From an uncultured Neomegalonema sp. (GTDB lineage Bacteria; Pseudomonadota; Alphaproteobacteria; Rhodobacterales; Rhodobacteraceae), in contig CALGNO010000183.1 of the NCBI GenBank assembly GCA_937958625.1, positions 1-54,449 of the forward strand: a stretch of 54,449 nucleotides of DNA. Reading direction: 5' to 3'. Position numbers and translations under genes: made by a program. Position 1 is the first letter of the stretch, and each line of letters opens with the position of its first letter. The notes below the pieces were generated by a model. The model worked only from the letters and a program-made list of their open reading frames with translations. It did no database searches and was not told where the DNA came from. Below are positions 43,226 to 51,862 of the stretch, piece by piece.

Positions 43226-45061
43226 ATGAGTCTTGGCTGGCACGCTCTTATTCCAGCCAGAAGGTGGGCGGATAGCGTCACCAAGGAGACTTTGCGCGCC
43301 GACCTGATCGCGGGCTTTACCAACGCCACCATTGTTCTGCCCCAGGCCGTCGCCTTTGCGACGATTGCGGGCCTTCCCCCGGAATACGGCCTTTATACCG
43401 CGATGGTAACGCCGATCATCGCGGCCCTGTTCGGGTCGTCCATGGTGATGATCTCTGGCCCCACGACCGCCATTTCCGCCGTGGTGTTCAGCACCGTTTC
43501 GGGCCTGCATGTTCCCGGCTCCGAGGCCTTTATCCAGATGGTTCTGCTGCTGACCCTGATGGTGGGGTTGATCCAATTTGCGCTGGGTTTTGCGGGAATC
43601 GGCAGGCTGGTCGCGTTTGTCTCGCATTCCGTGATGCTCGGCTTCACCGCCGCCGCCGCCGTCCTCATCGCCGCCAGTCAGCTTGCCGATGCCCTCGGCG
43701 TCGAGACCGAGCGCGGCGGGTCGGTTTTCGACCGGATCTACCGAACCATCGACGTGGCCGATGCCGCGAACTGGCGCGCCATTGTGATTGCCGTGACCGC
43801 TTTGGTGGTTGCCGCGGCGGTCAAGATGATCTCGAAGCGTGCGCCGAATTTCATCATCGGCCTCGCCGCCGCCGCCGTGCTTGCATATTTTCTCGATGCC
43901 CAGGCGCACGGCGTCAAGATGGTCGGTGCCCTGCCCTCGGTGATCCCGAGTTTGTCGCTGCCACAGGTCGATACCGCGACGCTCGCCATCTCGATCGAGG
44001 GCGCATTCGCTATTGCTCTTATTGGTCTTTTGGAGGCGATTTCAATTGGCCGCGCCTTTGCCTTCAAGTCCGGTGGCCGCTTCGATGCGGATCAGGAAAT
44101 CGTCGGTCAGGGCATGTCGAACATCGTAGGCAGTTTCTTTCAGGCCTATCCCGGCTCCGGTTCCTTCACCCGCAGCGGCGTCAATTTCGAAGCCGGTGCG
44201 CAGACGCCGATGTCGGCCATCGCCGCCTCGATATTCCTGTTCCTGCTGCTGTTGTTGCTGTCACCGCTGGCGGCGAGCATCCCGATCCCGGCGCTCGCGG
44301 GCATCATCCTGCTGGTGGCCTACAAACTGATCTCATTCTCCGAGATTGCGCTGATCGTCAAATCGAGCAAGGCAGAGCTGGCGATCATCCTGGCCACTTT
44401 CCTCGCCGGTCTGTTCGTGAAGCTGGAATTCGCGATCTATGTCGGTGTGATCCTGTCGCTGCTGATCTTCCTGTCGAAATCGGCGCGTCCGACCCTCGCC
44501 ATCAGCGCGCCGGACAAGGACGGCGTGTTCCGAAACGCGCAGGTCTATGGCATCGACCAATGCCCCCAGGCGGTCGTGACACGGTTGGACGGCGCGCTCT
44601 ATTTCGGCTCGGTCGAGGCCATCGAGCGGGCCTTTCGCCGGATCGAACGCCAGAGTCCGTCGCAAAAGCACATGATCATGGTGCTGAAGGGCGTTGGCGA
44701 CATCGACATGCCCGGCGGCATGTGCATCGTCGAAGAGGCGCGCAGGCGCAGGCGGCGGGGCGGCGGCCTTTATATCGTCGCCCGCTATCCACCGCTGCTG
44801 GTCCAGCTCAAGAAGCTCGGCGTCACCGATGGCATCGGCGGGCAACAAAACCTCTATGCCAACAAGGGCGATGCGGTGGCGGGGGTTCTGGAGCGGCTCG
44901 ACGGGCCACCCTGCGCGACCTGCAAAAAGCGGATATTCATGGAATGCGCCCTGCGCCCCGGCGGCACCGGCATCATGGTGCCCCGCGCGCCAGCCAAGAC
45001 CACCATGGATGATGACCTGCGCGCCACCCGCGACGCAAAATCATCCCCCGACGCCGGCTGA
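43226..45061 (+). CDS. SulP/SLC26 anion transporter with STAS domain and cysteine tail
   Basis: The 611-residue product has ten or more membrane segments with SulP signatures (LRADLIAGFTNATIVLPQAVAFATIAGLPPEYGLYTAM, MISGPTTAISAVVFS, SGSFTRSGVNFEAGAQTPMSAI), followed by a STAS domain from about residue 445 (LDGALYFGSVEAIERAFRR, MIMVLKGVGDIDMPGGM). Relatives transport sulfate, bicarbonate or other anions. After the STAS domain is a tail with CATCKKRIFMEC, a CxxC plus a third Cys not usual in SulP proteins. The start at 43226 is the first Met before the family region. It heads a six-gene run with short gaps. Confidence 0.88.
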   Translation: MSLGWHALIPARRWADSVTKETLRADLIAGFTNATIVLPQAVAFATIAGLPPEYGLYTAMVTPIIAALFGSSMVMISGPTTAISAVVFSTVSGLHVPGSEAFIQMVLLLTLMVGLIQFALGFAGIGRLVAFVSHSVMLGFTAAAAVLIAASQLADALGVETERGGSVFDRIYRTIDVADAANWRAIVIAVTALVVAAAVKMISKRAPNFIIGLAAAAVLAYFLDAQAHGVKMVGALPSVIPSLSLPQVDTATLAISIEGAFAIALIGLLEAISIGRAFAFKSGGRFDADQEIVGQGMSNIVGSFFQAYPGSGSFTRSGVNFEAGAQTPMSAIAASIFLFLLLLLLSPLAASIPIPALAGIILLVAYKLISFSEIALIVKSSKAELAIILATFLAGLFVKLEFAIYVGVILSLLIFLSKSARPTLAISAPDKDGVFRNAQVYGIDQCPQAVVTRLDGALYFGSVEAIERAFRRIERQSPSQKHMIMVLKGVGDIDMPGGMCIVEEARRRRRRGGGLYIVARYPPLLVQLKKLGVTDGIGGQQNLYANKGDAVAGVLERLDGPPCATCKKRIFMECALRPGGTGIMVPRAPAKTTMDDDLRATRDAKSSPDAG

Positions 45062-45082
45062 CCGAAAAGCGGAGGCCATGCG

Positions 45083-45811
45083 ATGCACGCCGAGAACACG
45101 CTGCTAAAGGCCCAGGATGTCTCGGTTTCTCTCGGAGGCCGCCGCATCCTGCACGGCATCACGCTATCGGTCGTCCCCGGCGAGGCGATCACCGTCGTCG
45201 GGCCGAACGGGTCCGGCAAGACCACCCTCCTGCGCGCGCTCACCGGGTCGATCAAGCCATCGGGCGGCACGCTGGAACGCGCGCCAAACTTGCGCATAGG
45301 CTACGTCCCCCAGCGTCTCGCCATGGATGCCACTATGCCGCTGACCCTCGACCGGTTCCTGTCATTGGTCGGCGGCACGACGCGGGAACAGCGGGCATCC
45401 GCCATGGAAGATGTCGGCGTCGAAGCAAAGGCATCGGCGCAGCTTTCGACGCTGTCAGGGGGACAATTCCAGCGCGCCTTGCTCGCCCGGGCCATCCTGC
45501 GCCAGCCAAACCTGATCGCGCTCGACGAGCCGACCCAGGGCCTCGACCAACCGGGCACCGCCGCCTTCTATCGCTTGATCGAAGACATTCGCGCCCGAAC
45601 GGGATGCGCGATTGTGATGGTCAGCCACGACCTGCACGTCGTGATGGGCTCGTCGGACAGGGTGCTCTGCGTCAACGGTCATATCTGCTGCGAAGGCACC
45701 CCGACGGTCGTGTCCGAAGCCCCGGAATACCGCGCCATGTTCGGCACCGGCACGGCGGGCACGCTGGCGCTTTACCGGCACGAGCATGACCACAGCCACG
45801 GCACCGAATGA
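45083..45811 (+). CDS. ZnuC-like metal ABC transporter ATPase
   Basis: The 242-residue product has a full set of ABC motifs: GPNGSGKT (Walker A), LSGGQFQRALLARAIL (signature), LIALDEP (Walker B) and VSHD (switch His). VPQRLAMDATMPLTLDRFLSL and the His-rich end YRHEHDHSHGTE are typical of ZnuC, which drives zinc uptake with ZnuB and ZnuA. No permease or binding protein gene is next to it, which is unusual for znuC. Instead it overlaps a histidine kinase gene by ATGA, so its partner permease is elsewhere or its role is different. Confidence 0.82.
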   Translation: MHAENTLLKAQDVSVSLGGRRILHGITLSVVPGEAITVVGPNGSGKTTLLRALTGSIKPSGGTLERAPNLRIGYVPQRLAMDATMPLTLDRFLSLVGGTTREQRASAMEDVGVEAKASAQLSTLSGGQFQRALLARAILRQPNLIALDEPTQGLDQPGTAAFYRLIEDIRARTGCAIVMVSHDLHVVMGSSDRVLCVNGHICCEGTPTVVSEAPEYRAMFGTGTAGTLALYRHEHDHSHGTE

Positions 45812-47433
45812 GTCGGCGGCGCGGCATATCCCTTCGCGCGCGGCTGATTGCCGGGGCCGGGATGATTGCCGCCATCGCCGCCCTCGGGGCCATGCTGTCG
45901 CTCTACGGTGCGCGCGAAATCAGCCGCCGGATCGATACGGCTGTCGCGGCACAGCAAAGGATGGAGCTGCTCTCGGTCCTGTCCTCGCGCGTCAATGATT
46001 ACGGTATGGTCGCCGCTGAAGTAACGCGGATCGGATCACGAACCCCCGAAGAGCGCCTGTCGATCCTGACATCACGGTCAGAGATCGTGGACGACGTGTT
46101 CGACCGTATCGACCGCGCCATCGCGGACTCGGTCAATGCGGCGGCGCGCGACGGCGATTTCGAACAGAACCGACGCGCGACCCAGGGCCTCGGCGTCGCC
46201 CGAATGCGGGCGCAGTTTAATCAGTTGCGGCGGACTCTCACCGAACATAACGGCATTGATCCGTCCCGCCTGCGCACGGCTCTGGATAGTTTCGCGACCC
46301 AGTTCTCGCCGTTGCTCGATCAAGCCATCGCCCAAGAGCGGCGCGACCGTGATGCCGCCTTTCGCAAGGCAAAAGACTTTCGCGCCACCCTTGGTTGGAG
46401 CGCAGCAGGCGTCGTCTTGCTCGCGATTCTGGCGCTGTCGATGTTCCAGCTCGGCCTCGTGCGACCTCTGATGAACCGGATCGAGCGGATCACCCGAACC
46501 GCCGACCGCATCGGCGGTGGCGATCTCGACAGTCGCCTCGGGATCGAGCGGCGGGACGAGCTGGGGCTGCTGTTCGCCAATATGAACCGCATGGCCGCAC
46601 GGTTGCGGCGTCAGCGTCGGGCAGTCGATGACGACCGCGCCGCCTTGAACGACATCATCCGCGAGCGCAGCGCCGAACTGACCGAAGCAAACCAGCGGCT
46701 CGAGCGCGCCGATGCCCAGCGGCGGCGGTTCTTTGCCGATGTCAGCCACGAACTGCGCACCCCGCTGACCGTCATTCTCGGCGAGGCACAGCTCGGGATG
46801 CGCGCCGATGATCTGGACGGCGAGGACGCGCGCGAATCCATGGCCCTGATCCATACCCGCGCCCGCCGCCTCAACCGGCGCATCGACGATCTGTTGCGCG
46901 TTGCCCGTTCGGAATCGGGCGAGATCGACCTCGCGAGCGCCCCGTTCGATCTGCACCGAGCCGCGCACGACGCGATGGACGACCTGAGCGCGGTGGCAAG
47001 ACGGCGCGGTATCGACCTGACGTTAGGCGTCGAGGGCGACACGACCGCCCTCGGCGATGAGGACTGGACCCGGCAGGTGATCAGCGGCCTGCTCGACAAC
47101 GCCCTGCGCCATTCGGCAGACGGCACCCCCATCGCCCTGACCCTCACCGCGCAGGATGACACCGTCAGCCTGTCGATCGAGGATCAGGGCACCGGCATCG
47201 CACTGGCGGACCAGAGCCGGGTCTTCGAACGCTTTCGCCGGGGCAGCGATGCGACAGAACGCACGGGGTTCGGCGTCGGCCTCTCCCTTGCCAAGTGGAT
47301 CATCGAACGCCAAGGTGGCCTGATTGCACTCGAAAGCCCCGCCAAAGACAATAAGGGGACACGGGTGACGCTGCGCCTCAGACGCGGCACCGGGGAGGAT
47401 ATGGATGACGTCACGGCGCGTCCTTATAGCTGA
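45808..47433 (+). CDS. Membrane sensor histidine kinase
   Basis: The 541-residue product has a membrane helix at about 12-33, a periplasmic helical sensor part (34-190, no recognised fold), a second helix at about 193-215, a HAMP linker (PLMNRIERITRTADRIGGGDLDSRLGIERRDELGLL), a HisKA domain with His314 in FFADVSHELRTPLTV, and an HATPase_c domain (GLLDNALRHSADG, IEDQGTGIAL, FGVGLSLAKWIIERQGG). It should phosphorylate the adjacent response regulator, whose gene overlaps its 3' end by 29 bases. The ligand is unknown; metal or anion sensing is only suggested by neighbours. Confidence 0.93.
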   Translation: MSRRRGISLRARLIAGAGMIAAIAALGAMLSLYGAREISRRIDTAVAAQQRMELLSVLSSRVNDYGMVAAEVTRIGSRTPEERLSILTSRSEIVDDVFDRIDRAIADSVNAAARDGDFEQNRRATQGLGVARMRAQFNQLRRTLTEHNGIDPSRLRTALDSFATQFSPLLDQAIAQERRDRDAAFRKAKDFRATLGWSAAGVVLLAILALSMFQLGLVRPLMNRIERITRTADRIGGGDLDSRLGIERRDELGLLFANMNRMAARLRRQRRAVDDDRAALNDIIRERSAELTEANQRLERADAQRRRFFADVSHELRTPLTVILGEAQLGMRADDLDGEDARESMALIHTRARRLNRRIDDLLRVARSESGEIDLASAPFDLHRAAHDAMDDLSAVARRRGIDLTLGVEGDTTALGDEDWTRQVISGLLDNALRHSADGTPIALTLTAQDDTVSLSIEDQGTGIALADQSRVFERFRRGSDATERTGFGVGLSLAKWIIERQGGLIALESPAKDNKGTRVTLRLRRGTGEDMDDVTARPYS

Positions 47434-48100
47434 AGACGATCCTGACATCGCGCGCACCCTCGCGCGGGGTTTCACGATGGAAGGCTACAGCCCCGTTATT
47501 GCTGCCGATTGCGCAAGCGCCTTGAGCGAGTGCGAGGCTGAGCGTGTCTCCGCCGCCGTCGTTGATATGATGCTCGGCGATGACCGCGGTGACGATCTGG
47601 TCCGGTCCCTGCGCGAAAAAGGAATGCACGGTCCGATCCTGATGCTAAGCGCCCTGACGAGTGTCGATGACCGCACGACGGGCATGGATGCCGGGGCCGA
47701 TGACTATATCGCAAAACCGTTCGATTTCAACGAGTTGATGGCCCGCCTTCGCGTCCACGAAACCCTGCGCGAGCGCGCGGGCACCCCGGCATCGGTTCTG
47801 TCCCTCGGCCAAATGACCTATGATGTCGAAACCCGCACGGTCAATGGCACGACCCGCACGGCCTCGCTGACCGAACGCGAAGGGGATCTCTTGTGCTTTT
47901 TGCTGGCGAGAGCAGGCAAAGTGACGACCCGGGGCGAGATCTACGATGCTTTATGGGCGCGGGATTCCGGCGGCTCGGAGAATGTCGTCGATGTGTATCT
48001 CGGGTATCTGCGCCGAAAACTCGCGCCGATGGACGATTTCGGAATTACATTGAAGACGATCCGCTCGCGCGGGTTTGTTCTGACGGAAAGCAAAGAATGA
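47405..48100 (+). CDS. OmpR-type response regulator
   Basis: The 231-residue product has a receiver domain with Asp54 as phosphoacceptor in AAVVDMMLG, acidic pocket residues in IAEDDPD and the conserved Lys in DDYIAKPFDFNEL, then a winged-helix DNA-binding domain (LTEREGDLLCFLLARAGKVTTRGEIYDALW, VDVYLGYLRRKL). It pairs with the kinase encoded just upstream. Likely targets include its own operon, but no binding site could be assigned. Its stop overlaps the next gene's start by ATGA. Confidence 0.94.
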   Translation: MTSRRVLIAEDDPDIARTLARGFTMEGYSPVIAADCASALSECEAERVSAAVVDMMLGDDRGDDLVRSLREKGMHGPILMLSALTSVDDRTTGMDAGADDYIAKPFDFNELMARLRVHETLRERAGTPASVLSLGQMTYDVETRTVNGTTRTASLTEREGDLLCFLLARAGKVTTRGEIYDALWARDSGGSENVVDVYLGYLRRKLAPMDDFGITLKTIRSRGFVLTESKE

Positions 48101-48756
48101 TGCTTAAAACGGCTCTGATGACGCTTACATTGGCCCTGACGGTGCCAGCCCTTGCCAGCGAGAAAACCGGCACGGAGATGCTGTTCGATTCCTCGGCGCT
48201 GGAGGGGGTCGAGACGGGAACGATCCTGCGTTACAGCCACACCAGAACGGCGGATGAGAAAATTCCCACCCAGCCGATCATCGACCGTTCTTTCATCATC
48301 ACCCTCGTCGAAGGTGAGAGCGGTCCGATCAGCCGGGTCAGCAGGCTGGACGGCAATGCGCCCAGCGGCGAACAGGAATTTCGCGCCTCGAATGGCAACC
48401 CGATGCCGCCGATCTTCCTGACCTCCAGCGTGAACGCCACTGCCTTCGCCACCAAGGGCAGCGGATTTTACATCAAGAACCGCTTTCAGGATGCGATCTA
48501 TAACGGCGGCGACGTGACCGACATCGAGGTCGAGCTGGACGGCGACACGGTAGATGCCAAGCGCGTCAGCTACCTGCCCTTCAAGGACGATCCAAACGCC
48601 GCCAAGATGGGCGCGGCGTTCGAGGCGCTGTCGATTACCGCCATTCTCTCCGATGCGGTGCCGGGGAAGATCATTTCGTTGACCACACGCTCCGAGGTCG
48701 ACGGGGTCGAGTATTTTAGCGAGGAAATCCGCCTCCTCGACGCTGAGAAGGACTAA
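48097..48756 (+). CDS. Exported protein of unknown function in the two-component operon
   Basis: The 219-residue product starts at the ATG at 48097, overlapping the response regulator stop, with GGAAAG upstream. It has a signal peptide cut after PALAS. The mature protein looks all-beta (EKIPTQPIIDRSFIITLVEGESGPISRVSRLDG, YNGGDVTDIEVELDGDTVDAKRVSY, KIISLTTRSEVDGVEYFSEEIRLLD), with no cysteines or membrane anchor. I do not recognise the family. Coupling to the sensor genes suggests an accessory or output protein in the periplasm. Confidence 0.7.
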   Translation: MMLKTALMTLTLALTVPALASEKTGTEMLFDSSALEGVETGTILRYSHTRTADEKIPTQPIIDRSFIITLVEGESGPISRVSRLDGNAPSGEQEFRASNGNPMPPIFLTSSVNATAFATKGSGFYIKNRFQDAIYNGGDVTDIEVELDGDTVDAKRVSYLPFKDDPNAAKMGAAFEALSITAILSDAVPGKIISLTTRSEVDGVEYFSEEIRLLDAEKD

Positions 48757-48759
48757 GCC

Positions 48760-49092
48760 ATGAGGTTATTGATCCCCGCTCTGCTCGTCGCGGCAAGCGG
48801 CGCGAATGCGCAGGTCGTGAACGATTATCCGACCGAGGCACGGGCCGATTACGTCTTCGGCTGCATGGCGGTGAACGGCCAGACCCGCGAGGCGCTGACG
48901 AAGTGTTCGTGCTCCATCGACGTGATCGCGTCGATCCTGCCCTACGAGAATTATACCGAGGCCGAAACCGTCCTCTCGATCACCCGCCTGCGCAGCGAAC
49001 GCACCGCCGTCTTGCGCAATGCACCGGGCGCAAAGAACGCCGTCGTCGACCTCCGCCGCGCACAGGCCGAGGCCGAAATCCGGTGTTTCTAG
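48760..49092 (+). CDS. Small exported cysteine-containing protein
   Basis: The 110-residue product begins three bases after the previous stop. It has a signal peptide cut after GANAQ and a helical mature part with four cysteines: FGCMAVNGQ, KCSCSID and the very last IRCF. The spacing suggests two disulfides or a metal site. CSCS is not a heme motif, since no CxxCH is present. Family not recognised. As the last gene of the SulP-ZnuC-kinase-regulator run it may be a periplasmic sensor partner or chaperone. The gene ends just before a structured palindromic region. Confidence 0.65.
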   Translation: MRLLIPALLVAASGANAQVVNDYPTEARADYVFGCMAVNGQTREALTKCSCSIDVIASILPYENYTEAETVLSITRLRSERTAVLRNAPGAKNAVVDLRRAQAEAEIRCF

Positions 49093-49097
49093 AGCGG

Positions 49098-49190
49098 CTT
49101 GCGTTCAACAGATAACGGCAAGCGTCAGTTTTCGTGCGGCTCTTGGCGCGAAAACTGACTCGATCAATACGCAAGGCGCTCGAAAAGCGC
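49098..49190. repeat. Nested palindromic element after the two-component operon
   Basis: An outer inverted pair, CTTGCGT (49098-49104) with ACGCAAG (49169-49175), encloses an 11-bp perfect stem GTCAGTTTTCG (49124-49134) with CGAAAACTGAC (49149-49159). A further small hairpin GCGCT/AAGCGC follows at about 49177-49190. The whole can fold as a branched structure of about 80 bases. It contains no gene. It may be a small repeat element or structured 3' region. Confidence 0.6.
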
Positions 49191-49198
49191 ATCTTCTC

Positions 49199-49262
49199 CT
49201 GCCCCGGACTTTGATCCGGGGCCTCTCGTAACCCGCTGCCCCGGACTTGATCCGGGGCCTCT
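49199..49262. repeat. Two direct copies of a REP-like palindrome
   Basis: Two copies of TGCCCCGGACTTGATCCGGG plus GGCCTCTC (the first with one extra T) lie at 49199-49226 and 49236-49262. Each is a near-perfect palindrome around the CCCCGGA/TCCGGGG arms. They sit just past the end of the monooxygenase gene and are related to the pair at 22906-22981, with the same TGCCCCG and GGGGCCT edges. Confidence 0.75.
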
Positions 49263-49278
49263 CTCCGCTCAAAGACGA

Positions 49279-51078
49279 TCACCCCGTGTGGTGAACCTCC
49301 TGCAACCCATAGACCGGTGTTTCCAGCCCGGCCTGCCGCGCCTTTAGCTGCAAAGCGAGGAACAGCGAATAGTGCCGCGACTGGTGCAGGTTACCGCCAT
49401 GGAACCACAGCGACTCCTGCTGGGTCGGCTTCCACATATTCCGCTGTTCCCCCTCCCAGGGGCCGGGGTCTTTCGTGGTGTCTGAGCCGAGGCCCCAGAC
49501 CTTGCCGACCTTGTCCGCAACTTCCTGCGAGATCAGATCGGCGGCCCAGCCGTTCATCGAACCATAGCCGGTGGCATAAACGATCAAATCCGCCTCCAGC
49601 TTCGTGCCGTCTTCCAGCACCACGCCATCCTCGACGACTTCGGCCACCTGCCCTTGGGCGAGTTTGACTTTCCCGTCGATCACGAGCTGGCTCGCGCCGA
49701 CATCGATGTAATACCCGGACCCGCGCCGCAGGTATTTCATGAAGAGACCGGAGTCGTCATCGCCCCAGTCATGCTGGAACCCGGCCTTCTCAAGCCCCGC
49801 ATAAAAATCCGCATCCCGCTCTTTCATCTGAGCATAGAGCGGAATCTGGAACTCATGCAGGATGCGATAGGGCAAGGAGGCGAAGATCATGTCGGCCATC
49901 TCGGTCGTCATGCCGCCCTTCACCGCTTCTTCGGAATAAAGCGCGCCGAGGCCGATATCCATCAGCGTATCCGACCGCACGATATGGGTCGAGGACCGCT
50001 GAATCATCGTCACATCGGCCCCGTTCTCCCAAAGCGCGGCGCAGATGTCGTGGGCGGAGTTGTTCGACCCGACGATCACACATTTCTTGCCCGCCCATTG
50101 ATCCGGGCCACTATGTTCGGAGGAGTGCTGCTGGGTGCCTTTGAATATTTCCATACCGGGGAAATTCGGCACGTTTTTCTTTCCCGACATGCCGGTGGCC
50201 ATCACCAGTTCCTTGGGCCGCAGCGTCACCTTCTCGCCGTCGCGATCCACCTCAACGGTCCATTCGCCGCTGGCCTCGTCATAGGACGCCGAGGTCGCCT
50301 CGCTCTTGGTCCAATAGTTCAGCTCCATGACCTTCGTGTACATTTCCAGCCAGTCGCCCAGCTTGTCCTTGGGGGCAAAGACGGGCCAGTTATCCGGAAA
50401 CTTGATATAGGGCAAGTGATCGTACCAGACCGGATCATGCAAGCAGAGCGACTTGTACCGCTTGCGCCAGCTATCGCCGGGGCGCTCGTTCTTTTCGATG
50501 ATGATGCAGGGCACACCGAGTTGGCGCAGGCGCGCGCCAAGGGCAATGCCGCCCTGTCCGCCGCCGATGATGACGGTGTGCGGCTGGGTCTTGTAGCCAA
50601 GCTCGGCCTGCTCTTGCTCGCGCGCCTCTTTCCAGGTCGTGCGGTCCTTGTCGGCGCCGTGCTGCACGCCCATCGGGCGGCCCGTGCCCGCGGGTTCCTC
50701 GTGGCCCTTCAGCTCGCGCATCGTCGTCAGCAGAGTCCATATCTTGCCGCCGCGCACCCGCATCAGGCCCCAGCCCCGCCCTTGCGAGGTCTCGAAGGTC
50801 AGCCAGATGGTGGCGACGCCGTCAGCCTCGCTGGGGGCGAGATCGGGATCGACTTTCCAATCGGTCGGGGCCACGTGGTCGAGCTGACTGCGCAGCATAT
50901 CCGTTACGCCCGCCGGCCCCTCGACGGTTTTCAGGTTCCAGGTAAAGGAAACGAGATCGCGCCAATAGCTGTCATCGAGAAACATTCCCGCAGCAGCATC
51001 AATGTCGCGCGCCGCCAGCGCCTTGCCGAAATCATCGAGATAGGCTTGGGCGTCGGTAACCGTGGAAAAGTCGAGCAT
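49279..51078 (-). CDS. Flavin-containing monooxygenase with N-terminal NTF2-like domain
   Basis: The 599-residue product starts with an NTF2/SnoaL-like domain (about 1-125, FGKALAARDIDAAAGMFLDDSYWRDLVSFTW), followed by a two-dinucleotide-fold flavoprotein. FAD is bound by VIIGGGQGGIALGARLR at about 170, and NADPH by VIVGSNNSAHDICAALWENGADV. FPGMEIFKGTQQHSSEH and LIVYATGYGSMNG are FMO/Baeyer-Villiger-like signatures. Substrate is unknown. Such fused monooxygenases occur widely in actinobacteria and proteobacteria. It runs leftward, with the ilvN stop 79 bases upstream of its start. Confidence 0.88.
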   Translation of the reverse strand: MLDFSTVTDAQAYLDDFGKALAARDIDAAAGMFLDDSYWRDLVSFTWNLKTVEGPAGVTDMLRSQLDHVAPTDWKVDPDLAPSEADGVATIWLTFETSQGRGWGLMRVRGGKIWTLLTTMRELKGHEEPAGTGRPMGVQHGADKDRTTWKEAREQEQAELGYKTQPHTVIIGGGQGGIALGARLRQLGVPCIIIEKNERPGDSWRKRYKSLCLHDPVWYDHLPYIKFPDNWPVFAPKDKLGDWLEMYTKVMELNYWTKSEATSASYDEASGEWTVEVDRDGEKVTLRPKELVMATGMSGKKNVPNFPGMEIFKGTQQHSSEHSGPDQWAGKKCVIVGSNNSAHDICAALWENGADVTMIQRSSTHIVRSDTLMDIGLGALYSEEAVKGGMTTEMADMIFASLPYRILHEFQIPLYAQMKERDADFYAGLEKAGFQHDWGDDDSGLFMKYLRRGSGYYIDVGASQLVIDGKVKLAQGQVAEVVEDGVVLEDGTKLEADLIVYATGYGSMNGWAADLISQEVADKVGKVWGLGSDTTKDPGPWEGEQRNMWKPTQQESLWFHGGNLHQSRHYSLFLALQLKARQAGLETPVYGLQEVHHTG

Positions 51079-51156
51079 AGGATCCTCCCATTATTTTTAT
51101 GGGAGAAAGCTGACGCAGGGTTGCCCTGTTGCGCAACCCCTATTTGTGTCGCGTTC

Positions 51157-51741
51157 CTACATGCCCTCGGGACCGCGCGAGATGGCGGCGACGCCCGTGC
51201 GACTGACATCCACAAGACCGAGGGGGCGCATCAGATCGACAAAGGCGTCGATTTTCTCGGGGCTGCCGGTCAACTCGAACACAAAGCTGTCGAGGGACGC
51301 GTCGACAACGCTGGCCCGAAACGAGTCTTTCAGGCGCAGGGATTCGACGCGGCTCTCACCAGTATTGGCAACCTTCACAAGCGCCAGTTCGCGCTCGACC
51401 GATGGTCCCTCGACGGTCAGGTCACGGACGCGATGGACCGGCACCATTCGGTCGAGTTGCGCCTTGATCTGCTCGATCACCATCGGCGTACCGGTGGCGA
51501 CGACGGTGATGCGCGAGCGGTGGCCTGTGTGATCGGTCTCGGCGACGGTCAGGCTCTCGATATTGTACCCGCGCCCCGAGAATAGCCCGATAACCCGCGC
51601 TAGAACCCCGCTTTCGTTATCGACGAGGACGGACAAGGTCCGCCTCTCCTCGCCCTCTGGCAAGGCGGGACGCAGGTTATAGGCGCTGTGCGAGGTGCTT
51701 CCGCGTTTCAGGTCCATGTCGAGTCTTTCGGTTCGTTGCAT
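51157..51741 (-). CDS. ilvN: Acetolactate synthase small (regulatory) subunit
   Basis: The 194-residue product has the N-terminal ACT domain (RTLSVLVDNESGVLARVIGLFSGRGYNIESLTVA) that binds valine for feedback inhibition, and the ALS_ss C-terminal domain (ELALVKVANTGESRVESLRLKDSFRASVVDASLDSFVFELTGSPEKIDAFVDLMRPLGLVDVSRTGVAAISRG). The start at 51741 has GAGAGGG upstream; a later Met (MDLKRG) is possible. It follows ilvB by 121 bases that hold a REP-like element, and shares its attenuated transcript. Confidence 0.95.
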   Translation of the reverse strand: MQRTERLDMDLKRGSTSHSAYNLRPALPEGEERRTLSVLVDNESGVLARVIGLFSGRGYNIESLTVAETDHTGHRSRITVVATGTPMVIEQIKAQLDRMVPVHRVRDLTVEGPSVERELALVKVANTGESRVESLRLKDSFRASVVDASLDSFVFELTGSPEKIDAFVDLMRPLGLVDVSRTGVAAISRGPEGM

Positions 51742-51744
51742 TTA

Positions 51745-51850
51745 CCCTCTCCCTCTGCGAGAGGGTTGGGTGAGGGTCTTGCCGCTGCGATTATTATTCA
51801 AAATAGGAAGTCAGCTTCCCCTCACCCCGACCCTCTCCCAAGGGAGAGGG
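51745..51850. repeat. Inverted REP-like pair between ilvB and ilvN
   Basis: The left unit has CCCTCTGCGAGAGGG, then TTGGGTGAGGG. The right unit has CCCCTCACCCCGA, then CCCTCTCCCAAGGGAGAGGG, a perfect 9-bp stem. The two are mirror images around a 45-base AT-richer centre. The layout is like a bimeric interspersed palindrome, and on the transcript it would be a strong double hairpin between the two cistrons. Confidence 0.75.
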
Positions 51851-51862
51851 GGAAGAGGAGGG

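Noticed and set aside
49654-51585. Plus-strand open frame of 643 codons opposite the monooxygenase and ilvN
   Set aside because: It crosses two well-supported genes on the other strand and has no family features.
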